NCBI RefSeq assembly: GCF_000224145.3
Contig: NC_020177.2
Span: 2,429,483 to 2,493,482 of the forward strand
DNA length: 64,000 nucleotides
Source of the DNA: Ciona intestinalis
Lineage: Eukaryota; Chordata; Ascidiacea; Phlebobranchia; Cionidae
Reading direction: 5' to 3'
Shown here: piece after piece, positions 51,301 to 60,074 of the stretch
How the letters are laid out: each line of letters opens with the position of its first letter
Position numbering within the stretch: the stretch's first letter is position 1
The notes under the pieces: generated by a model
Told to the model about the DNA's origin: nothing
The model's database searches: none
The model's input: the letters and a program-made list of their open reading frames with translations, nothing else
Translations under genes and position numbers: made by a program

Positions 51301-54214
51301 AAATGAGGTAACTCGTAAGCGAGCACGAGGTGTATGAAACAGAACATCCGTGTTATAACGACTTTCGTTACCCCCCACCCCCACACAAGAATAAAAAAGT
51401 TACATTCATTCATACACAACTTTTGTCCTTCTATCCCAACAGGCTGCTGAGCTAATAGGGACCAAGATATTCCTCAATGAATTCATCGCTTATGAGTCCT
51501 TAGCTGGTATGATAAAAGCCAGAGACAGTGGAGTTATATTACGCATTAGCCCCAATAATGGTACAGTAAATTGGATTGACGAAAGATCAGAGGCTATTGT
51601 CACTTATGCTTTGTGCGGGTTTGCAAACGTTGGTTCTTTGGGAATCATGCTTGGTGGGCTGGGTGAGTTGGTTGAATTCAGTGTTGCAATTTAATCAAAT
51701 CTTCAGTGTTGCCTGCAGCTTTTGCAGATATTTGCGCATCAGTTTGTTATTATTACGGAGTATTTTAGTGTTTTGACATTAATAGAGTGAAGTTTTTGAA
51801 GTTAAAGTATAGGTGGTATCAATTCAGTGTTGCAATTTAATTTAATCTACAGTGTTGCCTGCATCTTTTGCAGATATTTGAAATTATTTAAATTACATCT
51901 ATTTATTTGAGCACCAGTTTAATAAGTAATGTTAAAGAATGCTTTGACATAAATACTGTAAAGTTTATAAGTTTAAATATAAGTGATATCAATTCAGTGT
52001 TGCAATTTAGGTAAAATTACAGTGTTGCCTGCAACTTTTGCAGATATTTTTGAATATAAAGAAATTACATTCATTCATTTAGGCAACAGTTGAATATAAA
52101 ATATTTTAAAGAGTGCTTTGGCATCAATAGTTTTTTAAGTTAAAATAGAGTGGTCTCACCAAATAAATACATATATATATTTAGTATTAAGATTTTGTAT
52201 AGAACAAATGAATAAATGTAACTTAAGTCTAAATATGGGTGGTACTGTTAGTAGGATGGGGAAAGTTGGGACATATTCTAACTCTATTTTCTCGTCCCAT
52301 GTGGTAGTAAACAAGGAACATTCAAAGAATTATAAAACTATATGGACAGAACTCCCATAGACCGTTGTTAATTGTTTAAAACACAATCAGAATATTCGGA
52401 TATTATGCGCCAAAAATGTCCCATCTTTCCCCATCCTACTATAAATAATTAGGTATTTTTAATACTGAGATTTTGTATAGAAGGAATGAATAAATTTAGC
52501 TTATTTATCCACATATGCATGCCCCAATGGTAGCAGCGTCGAGCTTCGTACCTAACCCTCTTCGCTTAGAAAGTGTGGCATCTAATGTGCCAGAAATAGG
52601 ATTTTATTATTGGCATCACTGTTAGAAAATAACTCGCAACACTGTAAATACAGGTAGCATGGCCCCACAGAGACAAGGAGAGATGGCTAAGATTGTGATC
52701 AGAGCTTTGATAGCTGGAATATTTGTCAGTATTCTCAATGCTTGTGTTGCTGGTATGTATGGGTGTTTTATCTGAAATATTAGCAGTCTGGTCTGGCCAA
52801 AGTTTTCCTTTGTTTTTCCAATTTCTGAATACAAAATTGTAATGTTAGCAGTCTAGGCCCAAGTTTGCCTTTGTTTCTCCAATTTCTGAATACAAAACTG
52901 AAATGCTAGCAGTCCAGGCCCTAATTGTTTGTGTTTTTTTTCAATTTCTGAATGCAAAAGAGTAATGTCTGTCTCCTAATTTAATCAATGGTTGCATGCC
53001 TTGATAGTTACTGACAAATTAGTAATATGATTTCAATTAGACTTTTGAGTGTTGAAAAATAATACGCTTTCAAATTTGCTATGAAATTTGGAATAAGTTA
53101 TTGGTTATGTAATTATTCAAGGTGTGTAAAAAACAACTGCAAATCAAAGAGCCCAAACCACAGGCATACAATTTGGTTTTAAATAAAAATTTACACCTAA
53201 AAAAAAATTACAATGTGTTGTATATTTTTTGTAACAAAATGTTTGGTTCGCCAGAAAACTCTTAAAGGGTGGAAAAAAATTTGCACCCTGGGCTCTTTAA
53301 TTTATTTTATAGTCTCTAAAAAATGTTGAGTAAATTATTATTCTATTTCCAGGTTTCTTTTACACACCTCGTCCAATCGTATGCGACCACATGTTACTTG
53401 CTTCTAATTGGACGAATACGGAACCTGCTCGGTTATGGCAGTGTTGCTCAACAGAAGTTTATTCCGGGTAAGTAAAAAATATCATAAATTGAATAAATGG
53501 ATGGAACTTTTTTACCTAGTGACAAAAATATCTCACAAATTAAATTAATGAATGTAACTTTTTTACCAATTGACAAAATATTTCACAAACTCAATGAATA
53601 GATGTAACTTTTTCACCTAGTGGACAAAATATTTTACAAATTGAATTAATAAATAAATTTTTTTACCAAGTGACAAAATATATCACAATTAAATGAAACT
53701 TTTTTACCTACGCATTGCAAGACAAGGACAGTCCCCGCTTACGAGTTAATACGCCTGTAACTTTGTGGGGAATTTTTTAAACATTATGACTGACTGAAAT
53801 TAAAAGTTCTTTTTTACACCAAAATAGGTAGATGGTATTAGGTAGTTTAAATGTTTAATATATTTGTGAACTTGGATATAGAGTTTAGTTGCTTTAAATC
53901 TGAAATATGCGGCTTATTTTAACAATAAGATAAAAGGTATTTATGTCCAAAAATGTGCCTGGAAAAAAATTATACAGATTTTTCTATTTACAAATAAAAT
54001 CTGGAATTTGTGACTGGTTTTAAGCAAGTACTGAGATAAAGGGTATTTATGTTCAAAAATGTGCCCAAAAAAATTATAAAAATTTTTCTATTTACAAATC
54101 AATAAGACAAATTGTCTTTTCAGGGCAACTAATACCAGTGCTTGCCTGAACTGCTGTAGTTATGATTGGTCAAGTACTCCTTACAGTTTGAACTGTACGA
54201 ATAGATGCTTATAA
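36397..54214 (+). CDS. SLC28/CNT concentrative nucleoside transporter, copy 2
   Basis: Sixteen exons: 36397-36516, 38033-38098, 41261-41406, 43202-43293, 43773-43962, 44691-44832, 45852-46043, 46815-46956, 47604-47749, 48121-48251, 48766-48934, 49606-49674, 51443-51662 (or its near-copy 50410-50629), 52654-52752, 53353-53467, 54124-54214; 709 aa. Thirteen exons from 43202 on match copy 1 in length and phase. Exon 1 shares the ending N-E/Q-A-F with copy 1 exon 1, supporting ATG 36397. The acidic N-tail precedes the CNT core: [27 protein letters not shown] (Glu548) and GFANVGS (Asn597, Ser600). The hairpin segment reads NTSATES, with Asn353 where copy 1 has Gly319. The Cys-rich C-tail with an NCTN sequon is kept. 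An alternative first exon exists at 39898. Donors at 41407 (GTATTT) and 46044 (GTTTGT) are weak. Confidence 0.9.
36737..36936 (-). mobile_element. MITE, full length
   Basis: Intron 1 of SLC28 copy 2. Confidence 0.9.
37100..37357 (+). mobile_element. MITE with internal duplication
   Basis: About 60 bp longer than normal because the GTGTTTTAAACAA...GGAGTC block is present twice. Confidence 0.75.
37699..37830 (+). mobile_element. MITE, degenerate
   Basis: Weak left end (GGGGGTTAGATGG); the right end is missing. Confidence 0.55.
38128..38184 (-). mobile_element. SINE, 3' tip
   Basis: Cut by the MITE at 38185. Confidence 0.65.
38185..38370 (+). mobile_element. MITE
   Basis: Cuts a SINE end at 38128-38184; the right TIR is truncated after GGTGTCTCATC. 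Confidence 0.8.
39679..39790 (-). mobile_element. SINE, 3' end
   Basis: Well-kept antisense tail part 100 bp upstream of the alternative SLC28 first exon. Confidence 0.8.
39898..40152 (+). CDS. Alternative first coding exon of SLC28 copy 2
   Basis: An open frame of 85 codons starts MSRVRRVSG and ends ...SSNR at donor GTTAGG (40153). It ends in phase 0, so it can join directly to the exon at 41261 and replace the first two exons; the protein would be 732 aa. The peptide is acidic and Ser/Pro-rich, like other CNT N-tails. A SINE piece (39679-39790) lies 100 bp upstream, and a TGACGTCA sits at 39261. It could instead be an unrelated gene fragment; no splice evidence is available here. Confidence 0.5.
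40129..40350. repeat. Tandem duplication covering the exon 1b donor
   Basis: CCTCATTTTCCTCCAACAGGGTTA at 40133 recurs as CCTCATTTTCTTCTAACAAGGTTA near 40244, each followed by TTACA/CTACATT...AAAAAATTTTA. Confidence 0.7.
40985..41215 (+). mobile_element. SINE, diverged
   Basis: Head CCAGCAGTAGTTAG, then CACTTAACGGCAATTTGTCC; the tail is lost. Ends 45 bp before the exon at 41261. Confidence 0.65.
41504..42516. mobile_element. hAT-type non-autonomous DNA transposon, ~1 kb
   Basis: Perfect 11-bp terminal inverted repeats TAGGGATGTGC / GCACATCCCTA, flanked by an exact 8-bp target-site duplication GTAAACAG (41496-41503 and 42517-42524). An 8-bp duplication and short TIRs are typical of hAT elements. 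Both ends are GC-rich with reiterated GCCGAGC/GCTCGG; the middle is AT-rich and holds a 50-N gap (42049-42098). No transposase frame seen. Confidence 0.85.
42049..42098. other. Assembly gap, 50 N
   Basis: Inside the hAT-like element. Confidence 1.
43373..43581 (+). mobile_element. MITE
   Basis: Intron between the SLC28 copy 2 exons at 43202 and 43773. Confidence 0.88.
44032..44185 (-). mobile_element. MITE, internally deleted
   Basis: Both ends present; about 40 bp is missing after TGGCAGTAAAC. Confidence 0.82.
44981..45303. repeat. Two-unit tandem repeat, ~164-bp unit
   Basis: Nearly identical units containing TGCATTCATTTCCTATG, (CT)n(AT)n and ACAGTTTAATACATAATAC; SLC28 copy 2 intron. Confidence 0.85.
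45570..45768 (+). mobile_element. MITE, full length
   Basis: Ends about 80 bp before the SLC28 copy 2 exon at 45852. Confidence 0.9.
46598..46830. repeat. Tandem duplication including a splice acceptor
   Basis: About 114-bp units each end in GCAGGTGCTTCCTATAGTCATTTACTTC. Only the second (46815) continues into the SLC28 exon; the first meets TAA at once. Confidence 0.85.
47880..48045 (-). mobile_element. SINE, diverged
   Basis: Old antisense copy; tail and body partly recognisable. Confidence 0.55.
48285..48495 (-). mobile_element. SINE, internally deleted
   Basis: Head at the right reads GCTAACCTTTGTGCCACGGCGCC. Confidence 0.65.
48959..49134 (+). mobile_element. MITE, degenerate
   Basis: Starts 25 bp after the donor at 48935. 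Confidence 0.75.
49712..49990 (+). mobile_element. SINE spanning an assembly gap
   Basis: Head GCCGTGGCATAGTGGTTAGC with intact A box; 50 N at 49796-49845; tail (CATT)n. Confidence 0.8.
49796..49845. other. Assembly gap, 50 N
   Basis: Inside a SINE; left border of the 880-bp contig bearing the extra exon. Confidence 1.
50085..50385 (+). mobile_element. SINE, within duplicated segment (first copy)
   Basis: Lacks about 30 bp (AAATTGCTCCAACC...) that the second copy at 51110-51420 retains. Confidence 0.65.
50410..50629 (+). CDS. Near-identical extra copy of SLC28 copy 2 exon 13
   Basis: A 220-nt exon ([10 protein letters not shown]... to ...GIMLGGLG) has an intact acceptor and donor and lies 1,033 bp before its twin at 51443-51662. 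It differs from the twin only by a few silent changes. The exon is 3n+1 long, so splicing both copies in series would give an immediate TGA. Only one can be used per mRNA. It sits on an 880-bp contig between two 50-N gaps, which suggests a second haplotype placed in line. Confidence 0.6.
50726..50775. other. Assembly gap, 50 N
   Basis: Right border of the 880-bp contig bearing the extra exon. Confidence 1.
50776..50998 (+). mobile_element. SINE after an assembly gap
   Basis: Resumes at CCATTGTGGGCG, the very point where the 49712 SINE enters its gap. Confidence 0.8.
51110..51420 (+). mobile_element. SINE, within duplicated segment (second copy)
   Basis: Ends 22 bp before the exon at 51443. 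Confidence 0.7.
51674..52115. repeat. Three-unit tandem repeat, ~145-bp unit
   Basis: GAATTCAGTGTTGCAATTTA...CAGTGTTGCCTGCA...TTTTGCAGATATTT recurs three times after the exon at 51443; a unit start also follows the exon copy at 50410. Confidence 0.8.
52248..52443 (-). mobile_element. MITE, full length
   Basis: Intron upstream of the exon at 52654. Confidence 0.88.
52490..52600 (-). mobile_element. SINE, tip and head joined
   Basis: The central body is missing between the tail and the CAATGGTAGCAGCG head. Confidence 0.55.
52785..52970. repeat. Three-unit tandem repeat, ~62-bp unit
   Basis: TTAGCAGTCT...CCTTTGTTT...CCAATTTCTGAATACAAAA units, 30 bp after the donor at 52753. Confidence 0.8.
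53475..53700. repeat. Four-unit tandem repeat, ~60-bp unit
   Basis: GACAAAATATTTCACAAA...GAATGTAACTTTTTTACC units, just after the donor at 53468. Confidence 0.75.
53690..53790 (-). mobile_element. SINE, 3' part
   Basis: Diverged antisense; CCCGCTTACGAGTTA block. Confidence 0.5.
53925..54115. repeat. Two-unit repeat, ~110-bp unit
   Basis: AAAGGTATTTATGTCCAAAAATGTGCC...TTTTTCTATTTACAAAT twice, just before the last SLC28 copy 2 exon. Confidence 0.75.
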
Positions 54215-54966
54215 TCTAGGCTTATAGTTACATGCTTGAGGTTAATTTTAAACATGCCCACTAATGCTAAGCTTACAACAGCGCAGCGTATTACTAAACT
54301 CTGATACCCTTCAAATTTTTTTAGCTTTTGCTGTGAATTTTTAGTGTTTGTATTTATATGCTGCCTTGTTTAATATCACCTACTAAATTGAAAAAATTCA
54401 GCAGTTGTTTTTTAGTTACCTTACTCAAATGACACAATTATACTCAAATGACACAATATTTTACCCAATCCATAACTTGCTCAGCCTTTTTAGTGTATGT
54501 AACATATTGTGCACATTTACTGATAAGAAATTACACTTTGTTTTTTGACTATATAGTGTCTGACGTGACTTAACTGTGTTGAATGACATTGCCAGCGATT
54601 TAGTTCCAAAGTTCCAAATTTCATTTTTGTATCACTGTTGCTAAAATATTAATCTGTTTAGTTGCTGTTTTTTTTCCGTAGTAAGAGCTGTTGGTGTTAC
54701 AAAGATTCCAACAACTTTAAAATTGTTTTGCATTTTAATGCTACCATGTACAGATTGTGTTGCATGAATTCTGCTTTTAATTCCAGTTTTGTTTAAATCG
54801 AGATAAATCGAAAATAAACAATTTAGTTGCAATGTAGGATCTGTTTTTTTTTGTTACAAAAATTTCAGTAAAGTCAATTTTTTCCATCAAATTTCCACTT
54901 TCTTGCGCGGCGTGCATCTTGCCTTCAAAGAAATCCTGTTGTTTTCAAACATAGAGATCTTATACT
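54215..54966. other. Convergent 3' region of SLC28 copy 2 and CFDP1
   Basis: The two stop codons are 750 bp apart and face each other. AATAAA at about 54813 on the plus strand may end the SLC28 transcript. No other feature seen. Confidence 0.45.
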
Positions 54967-57900
54967 TCATCGGCGGCTTATTTTTTGTCGAATATCTCGT
55001 TCATTCTGGTACTGCCTCATGTCGGTTCGTTCCAAAAATGACATTTTTTCTAGATACCTAAAACAAATATAAATTTTTACGCGGAGCTGGGAAAAGATTG
55101 TTAAACACAGGCCCTCTGTTTTATACATCTTGTGCCAGCTTGAGTTACTAAGGTGTAATTTGTGGGTGAATATTTTTGCAGATTTTTAACGTATGGCTGA
55201 TAAACCCATTACTGAATACTGACCCAATGTGTTTTGCTGAAGGACACATACGCTCACAATGGTAGCAGCAAAGAGCCTTGAACCTATTACCTCTGGGTTA
55301 TAGGTAGGTGAGCTAACCAACTGTGCTATAGCACCAGACGTTAAAGCTAAATTAATTTATATTATTTACAATAATAAACTGCAGTTTGTCTACTTCTTAG
55401 TTCTTACCCTTCTTTCCCTTTGTTGTAGCTTTTCAATTCATCGTCAATTCCCTCCTCAGCTTTGTATTGATTCCAATCTAACTTTGACTTCTCCTGTGAT
55501 AAAGTATTTACAATCAGAACATGTATGTATATTCTGATGGTAACAACTTTTCATATTTTCACAATTTAATTAAAATAAATATGCAGTAGGGTGTTTTCAT
55601 TTTTTCCCGCACTTGGTACTTTTTTGGTAAAAAAAAATAGAAAACTTTAGCCTCCCCCCTTCTCGTGAAGACCGATGTCAGGTGCTAAGTGCGAGCGTTA
55701 TCCCATCTTACCCTATAGTACCTACGTATCAAATAAATGTGTATCATGTCGCATGTGTATACATATGCGAGGTGCGAGGTGCTAACGTTATCCCATCTTA
55801 CCCTATGGTACTTACGTATCAACAAAAAGTGTATCATGTCGCATATGTATACACGGGGTAATAATGGGCCAACCCTGACCTAAATCCTATGAACCATGGC
55901 GTGCCATGCCGCAGGGCCTCGGCCACATAGAATAGAATCATATGTATGTTTACACTAAATATTTAAACAGGAGCAAATGCATACACATTTGTTCCAATAA
56001 AGTCAAGCTTGAATTACCAAGGTGCTTAGCTTTGGTTTCTTCCCTAGTTTACCAAGTACATTCCCTATCCCTCCACTTGGCCGTTTCTTGAAACTACTGA
56101 TCCCTGGTTTGTCTGGAGTATTGCTGAAAAAAAATTAGCTTTAACATGTACAGTTAAATATACATGTAGTTAAATACTATTTACTTAATTTACGTTGTAT
56201 TGTCTGCAGGGCACAGGTGTTTTTAAATTTTTTTGTATGCGCTGCTGTAGGGTGTCACGGTTTTGCATTTTATCCAAAACGTTATTTCTTTCTTTTTTAT
56301 CAATAAGCGTGTTGTTTTACCGTTACTACCCGTCTTTTCGCTTTTGTAAACTCAATGTAAAATTTACTTTTGCCGTTTCAGGCTAAAAATTGAATCGTTT
56401 TTAAACTGTAAAAAATCCTAGCCAATAGGTAAACTACAACCCTATCCTAGAAGGAATCAAAAAATATTTGGAATTTTTAACAGAATTTTTTTCCAGCTGT
56501 TAATAAAGTGCTTTCTGTAATAATGAAACAAACTTACCTACTGTTAGATGATGTTTGATTTAAATGTTCAATTGCTTCTTTTGAGTCTTTTTTCACTTCT
56601 TTCGTTACTCTAGCACAGTAATGGAATAATTTAAGTTACATACGTGGTAACAAAAAGGGGACACAAAGTGTATAAAATAGAACACTTGTTAGGGGACACA
56701 AAATGTATAAAACAGAACACTTGGTATAACTTTTATAACGACTGTCGTTTTCATGCCCTACGAGGATAAAGCAAGTTACATTCACACACTGATATGACAT
56801 CATATTAAAAAATGCTGACTCACTTTACGTCCTCTCCAGCGAAGTCGTAAACTTTTGTGATTGTCACCGTATCTTTTGATGAGTCATTCGTTTTCGGTAA
56901 TAATGACTCATCAGGTATTGCAGCTGATTTTTTTTCGGTAGATTTCTCAACCTGAAAGAAAAAATAATAATGATAATTTGGACAACCCCATTAGTGACGA
57001 AAATCAAAATAATACATATTTTAATTACGGTATACTTACTATACATTAAAACAATATAAGTTGTACTTTTTGTTGTTGTGAATGAATGTAACTAACTTTA
57101 TCCTGGTGTGGCTGGAAAATGACAGTCGTTAAACACATGTGTTCTGTTTTATACACTTATCACGTATGTTACTTTATATGTGGGTGAATATTTCATTGTT
57201 TCATGCTGATAACTTGGACAACCCATTAGTGACCAGCACTTGAACCCATTACGCGACGAACCTTGAACCCATTACCTCTGGGTTACAGCCTTTTACAGGC
57301 AGTCGCTTCCCACCAATGCTAAACTACAAACAATGTAATTCATTCCCAGTCTGCAAAGTATGGCAGTTCCTGACGAGATCTCGCGCGTGCAAGACGGTTA
57401 TTTTTCGCGTTCGCGCGTGCTATCATTAAAAATCTGCGTGCAAAGCATGTACATTTTCAAGCCACGTTAGGAAATCTTACTTAATTTAATACGTATTTTT
57501 TTCTTTGTTTAATTAATTGGCGTGCGTAGGACAAATTGTGGCGTGCATAACCGAAAGTCTGTAAAAAAATCGCGCGTGCACCTGCCATACTCTGCAGTCT
57601 GGATTCATTCCATGTCTTATATACAAAGTTTATAAGGTTAAAGGAAATCATCAAGTTTTGACCTACTGTATTATTTACATCAGATTTCGGTGATGGTTCT
57701 TTCTTGGACTTGGTATCTTCTTTAAAACTTTTCCACAATTCATCTGCTTTTTCAGACTCAACTTCGTTTTCCTCTCTTTTTACAAAACAAGCAATGAATT
57801 TCATGTTTGCCAGGAAAAACAAACCAAAGTTTCATCATACACTTACTTATTTTCATTATCATTTAGTGTTTTATCGACAGCTTCGTCTTTGTCGTCTTCT

Positions 57901-58056
57901 CTGTCGCTTCCAGAGTGTTCTATACATAAACAAATGCGTAGTAATTCATCAACGTATGGTGAGAGGTTTTTGCAAGAGATAAAATAAAGGTTTACCTGCA
58001 TCATTTGGAACGTAGTCTTCGTCTTCAGATGAATGCTCACTTTCACTGGACGACAT
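54967..58056 (-). CDS. CFDP1: CFDP1 / Bucentaur (BCNT) domain protein
   Basis: Eight exons in transcript order: 57996-58056, 57847-57919, 57679-57775, 56824-56951, 56538-56609, 56018-56123, 55408-55493, 54967-55057; 237 aa. The N-terminal half is acidic and low-complexity (MSSSESEHSSEDEDYVP), as usual for the family. Exon 4 carries ITKVYDFAGEDV, matching the conserved ITKVFDFAGE block. Exons 6-8 form the BCNT domain: KKPKLSTL, EKSKLDWNQYK, EEGIDDEL, KGKEGYLEK, FLERTDMRQYQNERD. Animal CFDP1 is nuclear and, like yeast Swc5, is linked to H2A.Z-loading chromatin remodelling. Donor GTGAGT after 56824 was preferred over GTAAAG five bases earlier because only it keeps the frame. The exon 3 acceptor (GTAAAAAG) is weak. 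Head-to-head with COX17. Confidence 0.92.
55110..55340 (-). mobile_element. SINE, near full length
   Basis: In the last CFDP1 intron, between exons 55057 and 55408. Confidence 0.75.
55583..55722 (-). mobile_element. MITE, degenerate remnant
   Basis: CAGTAGGGTG at the left and TTATCCCATCTTACCC at the right; in a CFDP1 intron and partly duplicated at 55785-55805. Confidence 0.5.
55680..55858. repeat. Two-unit repeat in CFDP1 intron
   Basis: GTTATCCCATCTTACCCTAT...TGTATCATGTCGCAT occurs twice about 95 bp apart; it includes a MITE right end. Confidence 0.75.
56632..56790 (+). mobile_element. SINE 3' end with an internal 50-bp duplication
   Basis: GGGGACACAAA-GTGTATAAAA-CAGAACACTTG occurs twice. 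In a CFDP1 intron. Confidence 0.65.
57078..57300 (-). mobile_element. SINE
   Basis: In a CFDP1 intron; ACCCATTAC block duplicated near the head. Confidence 0.75.
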
Positions 58057-58485
58057 TTTCCTAAAATTTAACTACAAAATTGTGAGAACAGACGAAGTAG
58101 AAGAGATTTCTTTTACGTTTGTTATTATTTTGTCATTGCAGAGGACAGCACACAAGCAAATTTACAGTGATGCCAGTTGAAAGTTAATAAGTAAAAATAA
58201 CACAAGTAAAACTTTAGTTGATTAATTTATGACCCACTTGGTATACTTCAATATTAACATTCAGTAGTTGATATACATCCTAAAATCTTTAAAAAAATAA
58301 AACTTTGCTATCCAGAATATAAAATTAAACATTTCTGGAAACACTGAAAGCATGTAAACGTGACGTCACAAGTGGGATTGGCATGGTATTTCGTCATCAA
58401 CCAAACTACGTCACGAGTAATACAGTTTGGATTTTAAACTTCTGAAACCCTCAAAACGGTCGCCGAATCCACAGAAGGAACTAAA
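58057..58485. promoter_or_regulatory. Shared CFDP1-COX17 divergent promoter region
   Basis: Only 429 bp separate the two start codons, which face away from each other. The gap holds a perfect CRE palindrome TGACGTCA at 58361-58368 and a second ACGTCA at 58410, with no MITE or SINE copy, unlike nearly every other spacer here. A bidirectional promoter is the simplest reading. Confidence 0.55.
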
Positions 58486-59242
58486 ATGCCGGAAATTCAA
58501 CAAAATGCTACGGCACCACCGTCACAATGTCCTGAAGGAATGAGCAAACCAGCTAAAAAGCGACCAGTTGGAAAAGATGGAAAGCCTTTGAAGCCTTGCT
58601 GTTGTTGCCCGGAAACTAAAACGGCAAGAGATGAATGGTATGTTGTTTTTATGTTACTAACAATAAAAGTATTTGTTAGTTCTGTGTTCTTCTATTTTTA
58701 CTTAACTTAGCAAAATATATTCTTTCAAATAAAATAATTGTGGTATTTTACAAATTTACAACACAGAAAAAGTTCAACCTATATTGTTTTACTGTATTTT
58801 AAGTATACTATATTTTGTGTCATTGGACAAGACACTTAACTGCAATTGCTCCAACCCAGTGCTGGTCACTATTGGGTTGTCCAAATTATCAACTACTCAT
58901 AAAACAAATAAAAAAAACAACAAAAAATATTCATCCACAAACTAACATACTTGGTAACTCGTAAGCTGGCAGAATGTGTATAAAACAGAACACCCGTGTT
59001 TAACGACTGTCATTTTCTGGTCACTTGAGGATTAAGTAAGAAGTTAAACATATTTGGCATTCTTAAACTACAAACATGCCCAATTTATGAAACATTCATT
59101 CATTCATTACATTCATTTCATTCATGTTTGATTTCTTAACTTATTATTATGTTTCAGCATTGTAAATAGAGGAGAAGAAGCTTGCGGTGACCTTATACAA
59201 GCGCATAAACAGTGTCTTAGAGATCTTGGTTTTAATATATAA
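58486..59242 (+). CDS. COX17: COX17 cytochrome c oxidase copper chaperone
   Basis: Two exons, 58486-58637 and 59158-59242, 78 aa. The protein binds Cu(I) in the mitochondrial intermembrane space and passes it to SCO1 and COX11 for cytochrome c oxidase assembly. The core reads [10 protein letters not shown], giving the conserved adjacent copper-binding cysteines, then a twin CX9C fold: [11 protein letters not shown] and [11 protein letters not shown], ending LGFNI as in other animals. The junction codon TG|C restores the second cysteine of the first CX9C; reading through the donor would give Trp. The N-tail is somewhat longer than in the human protein (63 aa). The intron carries one SINE. AATAAA at 59605-59610. 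Confidence 0.95.
58815..59045 (+). mobile_element. SINE, head-truncated
   Basis: The only mobile element in the COX17 intron. Confidence 0.82.
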
Positions 59243-59604
59243 CATTATGTTCACATTTTGATTTTGTTATTGCAACTGTCTTGTATGTTAGTTTAGTAAC
59301 TGGAGCCTCGCGTTGTTGTATGTTTAGTCTCTTTTTGTCATTTTTAAATATATTTATTATCCCTTACTGCGAGAGGGACCTCATTGCTAAATACATTTTT
59401 TATGCTGTGATTCGTAATTGTTTATTTTTATTGAATAACAAGGAATCTCATATCACATTTCAGGATTTAGAAAAAAACAACTTCTGCCAAAAAGAAATTT
59501 ACACACTAAACTGTTTTTTGCAACTTTTTTGAAATCTACCATTTTTAATTACACAAATTATAATCCCATCAGTTTTGGTTACTTTCACCGAATATTGTGT
59601 GTGT

Positions 59605-59610
59605 AATAAA
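59605..59610 (+). terminator. Poly(A) signal AATAAA, COX17
   Basis: About 360 nt after the stop. A second AATAAA lies at 59701. Confidence 0.45.
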
Positions 59611-60074
59611 TTATTAATTCGGTATTGAAAATTCAAAAATTGTCTTCTAATTTTCGGGGTCGAAATAACATTTGAAGTTCCCGTTTCTCATGTTACGGTC
59701 CAATAAACACTAGCATATTTGGGGATGACGTCACTTTTGTTTTCAATTTCTAAACAACATCTACAGAAACCGTCGTGAGTACTGTTCATTTTCGGTGCGT
59801 GGTAGAGCGCATTTTTACTGGTGCTTGGCTAAGTTTTAACTAATTTGTAAAGTAAGGACAGATATAAATCTACTTACACCGTATTAAATTCAAAAAGTTC
59901 ATTTTAGCGGTTAAAATAGTAAAATCAAAGTTTTTGCATTTCGATTCGACACGCAAAACAAATGTAAATGAGCGTACTAGTTCAGGCTTGGTAAAAATAT
60001 TTTTTTTTATTTAGATGAGTGTTGTGCAATATTAGAGATTAGGAAGTTACGATTTATACGCGCGTTCAAAAATC
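59611..60074. promoter_or_regulatory. Upstream region of the GRAF-like gene
   Basis: Repeat-free. It contains TGACGTCA at 59726-59733, about 350 bp before the start codon, and an acceptor-like ATTTAG just before 60016. Confidence 0.4.
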
